The notes under the pieces were generated by a model. The model worked only from the letters and a program-made list of their open reading frames with translations. It was not told the DNA's origin and ran no database searches. From UBA2377 sp964525935 (GTDB taxonomy: Bacteria; Verrucomicrobiota; Verrucomicrobiia; Opitutales; Opitutaceae), in assembly GCA_964525935.1 (NCBI GenBank), contig CAZGJZ010000001.1, forward strand, positions 248,001 to 312,000: 64,000 bases of DNA, read 5' to 3'. Position numbers and translations under genes: made by a program. Below are positions 8,307 to 16,858 of the stretch, piece after piece (within the stretch, counting starts at the first letter, position 1; every line of letters starts with the position of its first letter).

Positions 8307-9318
8307 GTTTTACCCCGAGCTCTCCGCGCGCTTCGCCCAGCTGCTCCCGCGGCTGGCCGGCCGGAAGCTCGCCGTGGTCGGCCACGCGCGCCCGGATGGC
8401 GATTGCATCGGGTCGCAGGTGGCGCTCACGCGTGCGCTCAACGCCCATGGCTTCGATGCCGTCTGCGTGAATCCCGACAGCGTGCCGCGCCGGCTGCAGT
8501 TTCTCGTCCCGGGCATGACTTTTTTGCGCACGGATGACGTGCTGCCGCGCGCGGGTGAATTCACGGCGCTCTTTGTCGATTGCGCCGATGGCGCGCGCGC
8601 TGGCGACCGCCTGAAGGCGGCGTTTCCCGCGCCGCTGGCGATGGTGGACCACCATTTGTCGAATGGAGGCTTCGCCGAGTTCAACCTGCTCGACACGACT
8701 TCGGCGGCGACCTGCGAAATCCTCGCCGGCGTGCTGCTCGACAACGGCCTGCCGATCGACGCCCAGACCGCACAGGCGCTCTACACCGGTATTTTGACGG
8801 ACACGGGCCAATTCCGTTTCACCTCGACCTCGCGTCGCTGCTTTTTGCTGGCCGCCGAGCTCCTGGCGCGCGGCGCCCAGCCCAGCGAGGCCGGCTATCA
8901 ACTCTACGAACGCGAATCGCCGGGTAAATTGATGCTGCTCCAGCGCTTTCTCGCTTCGCTGCGCATGGAGTGTGGGGGGCGGGTGTGCATCGGCACGCTG
9001 CCGGCGGGAATTTTTGACGAAACCGGCAGTTCGGTGGAAGACACCGAAGGCCTCGTGGACTACGCGCGCTGCATCGACGGGGTGGACGTGGGCGTGCTGA
9101 TCGAGGAGCGGACGGACGGCACGGTGAAGGCGAGCCTGCGGGCGAAGGAGGCGGCTTTCCGCATGGATCTCATCGCGGCGAAATTCAATGGCGGCGGCCA
9201 CGCCTGTGCGGCGGGACTGAATCTGAAGAAGGATACCGCTAATTTTTCCGCCCGGCTCATCGCCGCAATTGCGCAGCAGATCGCGGTGGTGGACGCACAA
9301 AAACAGACTCAATCATGA
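8299..9318 (+). CDS. DHH/DHHA1 phosphoesterase, NrnA-like
   Basis: A 339-residue DHH-family phosphoesterase. Motifs in order: HARPDGDCIGSQ, DCADG, the signature VDHHLSNGGFAEFN, and TGILTDTGQFRFTST. The DHHA1 nucleic-acid-binding motif near the C-terminus is KFNGGGHACAAG. Relatives such as NrnA degrade short oligoribonucleotides and/or 3'-phosphoadenosine 5'-phosphate. The start at 8299 overlaps the rbfA stop and is preceded by GAGGAA. Position between rbfA and truB matches the nrnA position in many Gram-positive operons. Confidence 0.9.
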   Translation: MNKFYPELSARFAQLLPRLAGRKLAVVGHARPDGDCIGSQVALTRALNAHGFDAVCVNPDSVPRRLQFLVPGMTFLRTDDVLPRAGEFTALFVDCADGARAGDRLKAAFPAPLAMVDHHLSNGGFAEFNLLDTTSAATCEILAGVLLDNGLPIDAQTAQALYTGILTDTGQFRFTSTSRRCFLLAAELLARGAQPSEAGYQLYERESPGKLMLLQRFLASLRMECGGRVCIGTLPAGIFDETGSSVEDTEGLVDYARCIDGVDVGVLIEERTDGTVKASLRAKEAAFRMDLIAAKFNGGGHACAAGLNLKKDTANFSARLIAAIAQQIAVVDAQKQTQS

Positions 9319-10040
9319 TCGGCCAAATCAAGGAGATGGAGGGGGTCCTCCTCGTGGACAAACCCACGGACCACACCTCGCACGACGTTGTCGCCCGCTT
9401 GCGACGCAAATTGCGGATGAAGCGCATCGGCCACGCCGGCACGCTCGATCCGATGGCCACGGGCCTGCTCATCATGCTGATCGGCAAGGCCACGCGCATT
9501 TCCCAATACCTCATCAGTCTCGACAAGGAATACGAAGGCACCATCGAGCTGGGCAAAGTCACCGACTCGCAGGACGCCCAGGGTGAAGTGATGGAAACGC
9601 GCCCTGTCCCTACGCTGACCGAGCCTGAATTGCGCAAGGCGATGGACGGCTTCCTCGGCGACCAATACCAGCTGCCGCCGATGTATTCCGCGATCAAGAT
9701 CGATGGCGTGCCGCTCTACAAAAGCGCCCGCAAAGGCGAGGAAGTGGTGCGCGAGCCGCGGTTCATCCGCGTGTCGAGTTTCGAGCTCACGCGCTTTGGC
9801 CTCCCGTCGTTTGATTTTCGCCTGCGCAGCAGCAAGGGCACCTACGTCCGCACCATTGCGCATGACTTGGGTCAACGCCTCGGCTGCGGAGCGCATCTTT
9901 CCGCGCTGCGCCGCACGGCCACGGACCGGTTTAATATTTCACAGGCGATCACGCTCGACGAGATCGAGAAACTTTCGCTGCCGGATATCGAAAAACGGCT
10001 GATTCCCGTGCGGGAGGCAGCGCCAAGCGTCGCGCTGTGA
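9315..10040 (+). CDS. truB: tRNA pseudouridine(55) synthase TruB
   Basis: A 241-residue TruB that makes pseudouridine 55 in the T-loop of tRNAs. It opens MEGVLLVDKPTDHTSHDVV, and the catalytic motif GHAGTLDPMATGLL places the nucleophile at Asp45. Later motifs include SAIKIDGVPLYKSARKG and CSKGTYVRTIAHDLG-like RSSKGTYVRTIAHDLG. The start overlaps the preceding stop (ATGA at 9315-9318) and its own stop overlaps the GTG of ribF. The protein is shorter than E. coli TruB and appears to lack most of the C-terminal PUA domain. Confidence 0.95.
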   Translation: MIGQIKEMEGVLLVDKPTDHTSHDVVARLRRKLRMKRIGHAGTLDPMATGLLIMLIGKATRISQYLISLDKEYEGTIELGKVTDSQDAQGEVMETRPVPTLTEPELRKAMDGFLGDQYQLPPMYSAIKIDGVPLYKSARKGEEVVREPRFIRVSSFELTRFGLPSFDFRLRSSKGTYVRTIAHDLGQRLGCGAHLSALRRTATDRFNISQAITLDEIEKLSLPDIEKRLIPVREAAPSVAL

Positions 10041-10981
10041 ACGGGCCCGCCCAGTTTACCGGTCTGCCCAATGTGGTGCTGCCGTCTCGGCCGCTGCATC
10101 TTGCGATCGGCATGTTTGACGGCGTGCATCTCGGTCATCGCGCCGTGATTGAGGCGGCGGTGCAGGCTGCGCGATGCAGTGGCGGCCAGGCCGCGGTGCT
10201 GACTTTTTGGCCGCACCCGAGCGTGTATTTCCGCGCCGACAATCCGACGCGTCTCATCATGACGCCGGCAGCCAAGGCTAGGGTGCTGGGTAGTCTCGGC
10301 GTCGAGGCGATCATCACACAGAATTTCACGCCGGAGTTTGCGCGGATCCCGGCGGAGGATTTTCTGGCCAACCTGAAGCAATGGCTGCCGCAGCTCGCGG
10401 GCGTTTATGTTGGCGACAACTGGCGCTTCGGCCGTGGCCGCACAGGCGATGCTGCGTTGCTCGTGCGTGAAGGCGGCAAGCTGGGGCTGTCCGTGGTGAG
10501 CGTGCCGCGCGTCGCCGCGAGTGGCACACCGATCAGCAGCACCCGCATCCGCGAACTTCTGGCGTCGGGTGACGTTGTCGGCGCGAATGAATTGCTTGGC
10601 TATACCTATGCGGCGGAAGGTGTGGTGACGCCCGGCAAGCAGCTCGGCCGGACGCTGGGCTTTCCGACGCTGAACCTCGAATGGGCGCCGGACCTGCGCC
10701 CGCGTCATGGCGTTTACGTGGTGCGCGTGTTGGGCGCGAAATCCGCCACGGCGCTGCCCGGCGTGGCCAATTACGGGCTGCGGCCGACGGTGGAGCAGGC
10801 GCAGGCACCACGCTTGGAGGTGCATGTGCTCGGCGAGTGCCCGTATGGGGCGGGGGATACGCTGACAGTGGAATTTCTGCGGTTTCTCCGGCCGGAAATG
10901 AAGTTTGGCGGGCTGGAGGAGCTGCGTGCGCAGATCGCCAAAGATAAGGCGGCGGCGAGTGCAGATTTTTCCTTGCGCTGA
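10037..10981 (+). CDS. ribF: Bifunctional riboflavin kinase/FAD synthetase RibF
   Basis: A 314-residue protein that starts at GTG 10037, overlapping the truB stop. The N-terminal FAD synthetase (nucleotidyltransferase) domain has GMFDGVHLGHRAVI and GTPISSTRIRELL. The C-terminal riboflavin kinase domain has GKQLGRTLGFPTLNL and GVANYGLRPTV. It phosphorylates riboflavin to FMN and adenylates FMN to FAD. It is the last gene of the operon; tRNA-Val follows 37 bp downstream. Confidence 0.95.
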   Translation: MNGPAQFTGLPNVVLPSRPLHLAIGMFDGVHLGHRAVIEAAVQAARCSGGQAAVLTFWPHPSVYFRADNPTRLIMTPAAKARVLGSLGVEAIITQNFTPEFARIPAEDFLANLKQWLPQLAGVYVGDNWRFGRGRTGDAALLVREGGKLGLSVVSVPRVAASGTPISSTRIRELLASGDVVGANELLGYTYAAEGVVTPGKQLGRTLGFPTLNLEWAPDLRPRHGVYVVRVLGAKSATALPGVANYGLRPTVEQAQAPRLEVHVLGECPYGAGDTLTVEFLRFLRPEMKFGGLEELRAQIAKDKAAASADFSLR

Positions 10982-11018
10982 TGCGGCGGAGCCTTGTTAC
11001 TCGCCGACCTCCGATTTT

Positions 11019-11095
11019 GGACCTTTAGCTCAGTTGGTTAGAGCGTTTCGTTGACATCGAAAAGGTCACTGGTTCGAGTCCAGTAAGGTCCACCA
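11019..11095 (+). tRNA. tRNA-Val (anticodon GAC)
   Basis: A 77-nt cloverleaf from GGACCTT to AAGGTCC, A and encoded CCA. The anticodon arm TTTCG-TTGACAT-CGAAA has a seven-base loop with anticodon GAC at 11053-11055. The D-arm TAGCTCAGTTGGTTAGAGC and T-arm GGTTCGAGTCC are canonical. Confidence 0.96.
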
Positions 11096-11101
11096 TTTCA
11101 G

Positions 11102-11140
11102 AAGCCGCTACTCCCTCAAGGATAGCGGCTTTTGTCTTTT
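11102..11140 (+). terminator. Intrinsic terminator after tRNA-Val
   Basis: A perfect 9-bp stem AAGCCGCTA (11102-11110) and TAGCGGCTT (11123-11131) with a 12-nt loop is followed by a T-rich run (TTTGTCTTTTT). It begins seven bases after the tRNA CCA end. Confidence 0.88.
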
Positions 11141-11251
11141 TCGGCCTTGGTGAACAACGTGCTTTGGAATGGTGCGTTAGGAAATGGCGCCGGGTTTCCA
11201 TGGAGGCCATTTCACCTTGCGACCCGAGATGGGCCGGTATGCCATGCGCGC

Positions 11252-12076
11252 ATGAACATCGCGAAACTCGTTGGCGTCGGCATTATCATCCTCGTGCTCG
11301 TCATTGCGGCTTCCCAGGCGACCTACGTCGTGGAGCCCGGGTTCCGCGGCGTCGAGGTCACCCTCGGCAAGGTGAGCCCGGCATTTAAACCCGAAGGTTT
11401 TGGCACCAAATCGCCGTTCATTTCGCACATCGTCAATATCCCGGTCCGCCAGCTGACGAATGCCCTGAATACCGAATGCTATTCCTCCGATCTGCAGCAG
11501 GTTGATGTGACTTTGCGCATCCTTTACCGCATCCCGGAATCCTCCGTGGTGAAGATTTTCACCGAGTATGCGGGCGATCCCTTCGACAGCCTGATCGCCC
11601 CGCGCGTGCAGGAAGCGTTTAAGGAAGCCGCCGCCGTGTTGAGCGCGGAGATGATCGTGAAAAAGCGTGAGGAGATCAAAACGAAGTCGTTGCACGCAGC
11701 CCGTGAGAAAGTGGGCACCATTCTCGTGCTCGAGGATCTGGTGATCGAAAACATAGTGCTCTCAAAGGAGCTGGAAACGGCCATTGAATCCAAGATGGTG
11801 CAGGAGCAAGAGGCCGCGAAGGCGCGCTTCACCCAGCAAAAGGCGCAGATCGAGGCCGAGACGGCGATCGTTCGCGCCAAGGGCGAGGCTGAGGCGATCC
11901 GCGTCCGCGCCGAGGCGATTCGTGACAATCCCGGCCTGATCCAACTCCAGATCGTGGAAAAATGGGACGGCCGTTCGCCGCTCGTCATCGGTGGCGGCAC
12001 CGGTGAATCCAGCGGCGGTGCCAACATTCTCCTCCCGCTGGGTCTGCCGACGGCGCCCTCGACGCCCAAGAAATGA
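11252..12076 (+). CDS. SPFH/prohibitin-like membrane protein
   Basis: A 274-residue protein from the ATG at 11252, with one N-terminal membrane anchor (about residues 6-25). An SPFH (band 7) domain follows: VEPGFRGVEVTLGKVSPAF, then IPVRQLTNALNTECYSSDLQ. A long alpha-helical segment holds KARFTQQKAQIEAETAIVRA and repeated RAKGEAEAIRVRAEAI. Prohibitin-like proteins form large membrane-bound rings and often modulate FtsH-type proteases. The C-terminal tail is glycine- and proline-rich. The upstream open frame runs back into the tRNA terminator, so the longer start is rejected. Confidence 0.85.
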   Translation: MNIAKLVGVGIIILVLVIAASQATYVVEPGFRGVEVTLGKVSPAFKPEGFGTKSPFISHIVNIPVRQLTNALNTECYSSDLQQVDVTLRILYRIPESSVVKIFTEYAGDPFDSLIAPRVQEAFKEAAAVLSAEMIVKKREEIKTKSLHAAREKVGTILVLEDLVIENIVLSKELETAIESKMVQEQEAAKARFTQQKAQIEAETAIVRAKGEAEAIRVRAEAIRDNPGLIQLQIVEKWDGRSPLVIGGGTGESSGGANILLPLGLPTAPSTPKK

Positions 12077-12267
12077 ATCGCAGTGGTCTTCGCTTTATCG
12101 GGTGGGTGATCGGCGTGCTGGTTTTGGTCGGTGCGTGCCTGCTGTTTCCGCGGGTGCTGGCGTTTGTCGAACTGGCGGCGCGCGAGCTGCGTTATTTCTG
12201 GTGGTTGATCCTGATTGCGGCGCTGGGCGTCTGGCTGGTGTTTTTTCACAAAAGCCGGAAGCCATAG
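12073..12267 (+). CDS. Small two-TM membrane protein
   Basis: A 64-residue protein overlapping the SPFH stop codon by ATGA, so it is probably co-translated with it. It consists of two hydrophobic segments (about 8-28 and 41-58), the second containing YFWWLILIAALGVWLVFF, and a basic tail HKSRKP. I recognise no family. The tight coupling suggests a partner or accessory subunit of the prohibitin-like protein. Confidence 0.65.
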   Translation: MNRSGLRFIGWVIGVLVLVGACLLFPRVLAFVELAARELRYFWWLILIAALGVWLVFFHKSRKP

Positions 12268-12322
12268 CGCCCGGTCCGCCCGGCTGCGTATGGCGATGCC
12301 TGGGCGCGAATGCGCCGTAGTC

Positions 12323-13576
12323 CTACGCCGACCGGGGCAGCGAGAAATAGAAGGTCGCGCCTTCGCCGGGGGCGGCCTCCGCCCAGGTTCGGCCGCCATG
12401 ACGCGTCACAATGCGCCGCACGTTGGCCAGGCCGATGCCGGTGCCTTCGAACTCCTCGGCCCGATGCAGCCGTTGGAAGACGCCGAATAATTTGGCCGCA
12501 TACTGCATGTCGAAACCCGCGCCGTTGTCGCGCACGTGGAAGACGGTCTCGGCGGGGGCATCGTCCCAGCCCAGTGTAATCCGGGCGGGGTTCCGGCCGC
12601 GCGTGTATTTGACCGCGTTGCTCAGCAAGTTGACATACACTTGCCGCAGCAGCGCCGGGTCCGCGTGCACCGTGGGCAACCGGGGGATTTCCCAAACAAT
12701 CTGCCGTTCCTTGGTCTCGGGCTCCAGGCTTGCGACAATCTCCCGCACCAGCTGATTCAAATCCACGGGGCTCTGGCGCATTTCCGCGCGACCCATGCGC
12801 GAAAAATCCAACAGGTCATCGATGAGCTGGTTCATCTGCTGGCCGGATTGCGTGATGTTGTTTAGATACCGCTGTTCCACGGCATCCAGTTTTCCGTGCA
12901 GCTTTTTCTCCAGCATCGTCGCATAGCCCATGACGTGCCGTAGCGGCGCCCGCAAATCGTGGGAAACCGAATAGGAGAAAGCCTCCAGTTCCTTGTTCGC
13001 CATTTCCAGCCGGTCATTGGCGCGCTGGATATCTTCCTGCGCCCGGTTCAGTTGCCTGTTCCGCTGAATGGCCGCGTCGTAGGTGGAAAGGAGGAGATTG
13101 AGAATCTGCAGCCGGTCGGCGGTGATGACATGGCGCTGACCGTTAAACAAAATCTCGACGGCGGTGGACGCTTGTTCGTTCTGCCGGATGTGGGGATTGA
13201 GCAACATGAACTCCACCCGCTCCACGAGGTGCTTATCGTCATAGGGTTTGAGGATGAAATTATCCGCGCGGCACTCCAATCCGCGCATGACATCCCCGGG
13301 ATCCGAAAGGGTGGTGACCAGAATCACCGGCAGATCAGCCAGCCCGGTTTCCGTTTTAACCCGGTGGCAGAGTTCGTAGCCGTCCATCTCGGGCATGACC
13401 ACGTCGCTGATGATGAGCGTCGGTTTGCTCCGGCGCGCCGCTTCCAAGGCCAGTCGCCCGTTTGTGGCGTGGGTAACCTGATAACCTTGCTGCTCCAAGA
13501 TATGCCGCAAGCGCTGGGCTTGGGTCGGACTATCCTCCGCGATGAGAATCCTTACGTCTTGGCTCGGCATGGTCAT
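12323..13576 (-). CDS. Response regulator-histidine kinase hybrid, output of the chemosensory operon
   Basis: A 417-residue cytoplasmic protein. The N-terminal receiver domain has LIAEDS and the phospho-acceptor Asp58 (ISDVVMPEMDG), with Lys110 in FILKPYDD. A coiled-coil linker (about 165-200) leads to a HisKA domain with His206 in SYSVSHDLRAPLRHVMGY. A HATPase domain follows with NLLSNAVKYT, DNGAGFDMQ and GTGIGLANVRRI. HisKA and ATPase domains resemble those of phytochrome-type kinases. Its start overlaps the cheB stop (ATGA at 13573-13576). In the Wsp system this last position is held by the diguanylate cyclase WspR; here the likely output is a kinase with an unknown partner. Confidence 0.88.
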   Translation of the reverse strand: MTMPSQDVRILIAEDSPTQAQRLRHILEQQGYQVTHATNGRLALEAARRSKPTLIISDVVMPEMDGYELCHRVKTETGLADLPVILVTTLSDPGDVMRGLECRADNFILKPYDDKHLVERVEFMLLNPHIRQNEQASTAVEILFNGQRHVITADRLQILNLLLSTYDAAIQRNRQLNRAQEDIQRANDRLEMANKELEAFSYSVSHDLRAPLRHVMGYATMLEKKLHGKLDAVEQRYLNNITQSGQQMNQLIDDLLDFSRMGRAEMRQSPVDLNQLVREIVASLEPETKERQIVWEIPRLPTVHADPALLRQVYVNLLSNAVKYTRGRNPARITLGWDDAPAETVFHVRDNGAGFDMQYAAKLFGVFQRLHRAEEFEGTGIGLANVRRIVTRHGGRTWAEAAPGEGATFYFSLPRSA

Positions 13577-14640
13577 GAATTATCCGCTTTGGGTTTTTTG
13601 TCGCCCGTCAGCGCAATCAGCAGCCCGGCGATTTTGTCGGCCGGCATCACATGCGTCGCGCCGCCCAGTGCGATCGCTTCCCCTGGCATGCCAAACACCA
13701 CGGAGGTCTCTTTGTCCTGCGCGACGGTGGTGGCGCCTTTGTCTTTCATCAGCCGCAACTCGGCCGCTCCATCCTTGCCCATGCCGGTCAGCAACACTCC
13801 CACGGCATCGGGTCCGCAGACTGTGGCCAGCGAGCGAAACAGATACGAGACCGCCGGGCGCAACCCGTTCTCCGACTCCTCCCGCGTGAGCAGGATGCGA
13901 CCGTTGGCGCTGAGTCCCATCTGAAAACCATCCGGGGCAAGATACACATGGCCGGGCAGGGGCGTCATGCCATACGCGGCGATTTGCACCTTAAAGCCGG
14001 TGGTTTGACCCAGCCACTCGACGAGCCCAGGCAAAAATCCGTGCGCGATGTGTTGCACGATCAGCACGGGCACGGGGAAGCCCTTGGGCAGGCCACCCAG
14101 GATGGTTTGCAACACCGCCGGCCCGCCGGTGGACGCTCCGATTCCGATCACCTTGATCCGCGTGGCGGCGGGTTTCGGTTCCCCGGGTTTGGCTGGCGTG
14201 GGGCTGCGTAAACGTGCCCAGCGGCGCACCACCCGGACCTCGGCCATCAACCGGACGGTCTGCCGGAGATTGGCGGCGATTGATTCAAACTCAGGGTGCT
14301 CACGACTCACTGGTTTTTCCACGCAGGCAACCGCCCCGGCCTCGAGTGCGGCGAAGGTGGTCACCATCCCGCCGAGAGTCGCGGCCGAGCAAATGACGAT
14401 GGGCACCGGCTTTGTTTCCATGATGCGCCGCGTGGTTTCGAACCCATCCATGCCGGGCATGTGGATATCCATGACGATCGCATCCGGCGCATGCTCCTGC
14501 AGGAAATCCAGTGCGGCCTGTCCATCGTTCACCGCGGCCATGACCTTGATGAGCGGATCTGATTCCAGCAGATGCTCCAGATGCATGCGGCTCACCGCGG
14601 AATCATCCACCACGAGCACATTGATTGGTCGGTCTTTCAT
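13573..14640 (-). CDS. CheB-type receptor methylesterase (WspF-like)
   Basis: A 355-residue CheB with an N-terminal receiver domain (VVDDSAVSRMH; phospho-Asp58 in IVMDIHMPGMDG) and a C-terminal methylesterase domain. The catalytic triad is visible as GIGASTGGP (Ser), IVQHIAHGF (His) and TGMGKDG (Asp). It removes methyl groups from receptor glutamates when phosphorylated by CheA, resetting signalling. It lies 4 bp after the CheA gene and overlaps the REC-kinase gene. By order it corresponds to WspF. Confidence 0.94.
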   Translation of the reverse strand: MKDRPINVLVVDDSAVSRMHLEHLLESDPLIKVMAAVNDGQAALDFLQEHAPDAIVMDIHMPGMDGFETTRRIMETKPVPIVICSAATLGGMVTTFAALEAGAVACVEKPVSREHPEFESIAANLRQTVRLMAEVRVVRRWARLRSPTPAKPGEPKPAATRIKVIGIGASTGGPAVLQTILGGLPKGFPVPVLIVQHIAHGFLPGLVEWLGQTTGFKVQIAAYGMTPLPGHVYLAPDGFQMGLSANGRILLTREESENGLRPAVSYLFRSLATVCGPDAVGVLLTGMGKDGAAELRLMKDKGATTVAQDKETSVVFGMPGEAIALGGATHVMPADKIAGLLIALTGDKKPKADNS

Positions 14641-14644
14641 TTGG

Positions 14645-16855
14645 TTAGATCAATCGCTGGACGGCGGCGAGCAGGTCGCTCTGTTCGAAACGACCTTTAA
14701 CGATGTAGGCATTGGCCCCCACATCGATGCCTCGCTCGCGGTCCTCCCGTGACTCCAGGGCGGTTACGAGCACGACGGGCAATTCGGCGAGGTGCCGGTC
14801 GGCCCGGACCCTCGCCGTGAGATCGAGTCCGTTCAACCGTGGCATTTCCACGTCGGACACCAGCAAATCAAACTTATCGGTCTTGAGGGACATGAATGCA
14901 TCCATGCCATCCACCGCCGTCTTAACCTTGTAACCGGCGGACTCGAGGACGCTCTTCAGCAGCATACGCGAGGTAATCGAGTCTTCCGCCACAAGCACCG
15001 TCTTGACGCTGGTGATCGCCGTGATCGGCATGATCCGTGAGACATGGGCACCGGGCTTTCGGGCGGATTTCAGCAAGTCCGCCACATTGATAACAGGCGC
15101 CACTTCACCCGAAGCGAGGACGGTGGCGCCCGCGATATTACGCACGCGCGAAAGCGGCCGTCGAAGCGGCTTCACCAACACTTCCTGCTCATCCAGCACG
15201 GCGTCGACGGCAAACGCCATCCGCTGATCCCCCATGCTTAGCACGAGAACAGGCTTGGCCATGGGTTCTTCGCCGGTCTCGGCGAGTTCCAGCACTCGGG
15301 CCAGCCGCACGAGGGCCAGCGTCCGCCCGGCGAAGGTGATGGTCTCCCGGCCTTCGACGGTGTGCACGTCCGTCAGTTTCACGCGCGTCACCCTCTCAAT
15401 CTGAAACGTGGGCACCACGAACCGGCGTCCACCCGCCTCAATCAGGACGCCGCGGAAAGTTGCCAGCATCGAGGGCAGCAGGATGCGGAAGCGGATGCCT
15501 TTGCCCGGTTCGCTTTCAACCGAGACGGTTCCGCCCAATTTCTCCGCTTTTTCCCGGACGATCGCGAGGCCCAGCCCTCGACCGGACAGCTTGGTGACTT
15601 CTTCGCTTGTGGACAGGTCGGCTTCAAAGATCAGCGCCTGCACGGCCGCGTCATCCAGTTTGCGCGCCTCATCCGCAGTGAGATGGCCGTGTTTGACGGC
15701 CGACTCCCTGAGCCGCTCAAGTTCGAGCCCGCCGCCATCGTCGGACACGCTGAGCTCCACCTTGCTCCCGTTCACCGGCGACGCCTCCAGCGTGATGGTG
15801 GCGCGCACCGGTTTGCCTGCGCGAATCCGCCTTTCGGGGGTCTCGATCCCATGATCGACGCTGTTGCGCAGCAGATGGAGCAACGGATCCTTCATTTCCT
15901 CGAGGATCCGTTTGTCGATCTCCACATCCTCGCCGCGGACCACCAGGTTGGCTTCCTTGGCCTGATCGCGGCAAAGATCGCGGAGCAGTTTCGGAAACGG
16001 TGCCGCGACCGAGGCAAACGGCAGCAGCAACAGTTGTTTGGATTCCTTGAGTAAATCGTCCACGAGGCGGCCGATGACGTGGCTGTCCTGCTCCGTGGTG
16101 CGGGTCAGTGCCGTCACTTTGTTTTCCAGCGCCTTGGCGTGGTCGCGGTCCCAATCAAAATAATCCAGGAGCCGCGCCAAGCCGGGGTTGGGCGTGCGGC
16201 CTGACGCCAGCGTCTGGCGCAGCAGGCGGATTTCCGGCTCGATCTTGGTCCATTCGTTGCGCCACGTGTCGAAGCTTTGGCCGAGTTCGCGCAAATCCGA
16301 CGCCCGCTGCCTTGCCGTCAATTTCGCGGTCAGCATCTCCTCCGCCTCCACGAGGCGGGCGTCGAGCTTCTTCACGGTGATCCGGACGGTTTCATCCCCC
16401 GCCTTGAGGTCCGGGATTCGTGGTGGCGGCGACTCGGGCTTCGTCCGTGACTCCGCCGGAAAAGCGGCCGGTGGGGCGATCGACGGGGCCGGTTTGGGCG
16501 GCGGGCCCGCGGGATCCGGTGAACGGGACAAAACCTGGGCGATGCTGTTGAGCGCGCGATGCACCCGGTCGAGCGCAGCCACGGCCGGCGGGGTTTGCTC
16601 CCGTTTCCACGTGGCGAAGGTGTCTTCCAGGGATTGGCAGAACGTTTCGATTTCAGGGAAATCCGCCGCGCGCGCCGCGCCCTTCAAGCTATGCGCGGCG
16701 CGAAACACATTGGCCACCAGCCTGGCGCGCTCATCGGCGGCGGGCGCCTTTTCGAGGTCAAGCAGGCCGGTGGCCATCGCGTGCAAATGCTCCGCGGCCT
16801 CGACCAGGAAGGTCGCGCGGAGGGCTTTTAGAAACTCCTCGTCCTTGGCACCCAT
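14645..16855 (-). CDS. CheA-type kinase with C-terminal receiver (WspE-like)
   Basis: A 736-residue hybrid chemotaxis kinase. The P1 phosphotransfer domain has His55 in AAHSLKGAARA. A proline-rich linker (about 110-150) follows, with no clear P2 domain. The ATPase domain has LLRNSVDHGIE, SVSDDGGGLEL and SGRGLGLAIV. A CheW-like regulatory domain follows, then a receiver with VLVAEDSITSRMLL and LLVSDVEMPRLNG. CheA autophosphorylates in response to receptor and CheW and passes phosphate to receivers. The attached receiver may act as a phosphate sink or output, as in WspE. It is 3 bp downstream of the receptor gene. Confidence 0.94.
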   Translation of the reverse strand: MGAKDEEFLKALRATFLVEAAEHLHAMATGLLDLEKAPAADERARLVANVFRAAHSLKGAARAADFPEIETFCQSLEDTFATWKREQTPPAVAALDRVHRALNSIAQVLSRSPDPAGPPPKPAPSIAPPAAFPAESRTKPESPPPRIPDLKAGDETVRITVKKLDARLVEAEEMLTAKLTARQRASDLRELGQSFDTWRNEWTKIEPEIRLLRQTLASGRTPNPGLARLLDYFDWDRDHAKALENKVTALTRTTEQDSHVIGRLVDDLLKESKQLLLLPFASVAAPFPKLLRDLCRDQAKEANLVVRGEDVEIDKRILEEMKDPLLHLLRNSVDHGIETPERRIRAGKPVRATITLEASPVNGSKVELSVSDDGGGLELERLRESAVKHGHLTADEARKLDDAAVQALIFEADLSTSEEVTKLSGRGLGLAIVREKAEKLGGTVSVESEPGKGIRFRILLPSMLATFRGVLIEAGGRRFVVPTFQIERVTRVKLTDVHTVEGRETITFAGRTLALVRLARVLELAETGEEPMAKPVLVLSMGDQRMAFAVDAVLDEQEVLVKPLRRPLSRVRNIAGATVLASGEVAPVINVADLLKSARKPGAHVSRIMPITAITSVKTVLVAEDSITSRMLLKSVLESAGYKVKTAVDGMDAFMSLKTDKFDLLVSDVEMPRLNGLDLTARVRADRHLAELPVVLVTALESREDRERGIDVGANAYIVKGRFEQSDLLAAVQRLI

Positions 16856-16858
16856 GCT

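Noticed and set aside
11025..11210. Minus-strand open frame with the peptide DLTGLEPVTFSMSTKRSNQLS
   Set aside because: It is the antisense of tRNA-Val(GAC) and its terminator, a well-known type of spurious small gene call.
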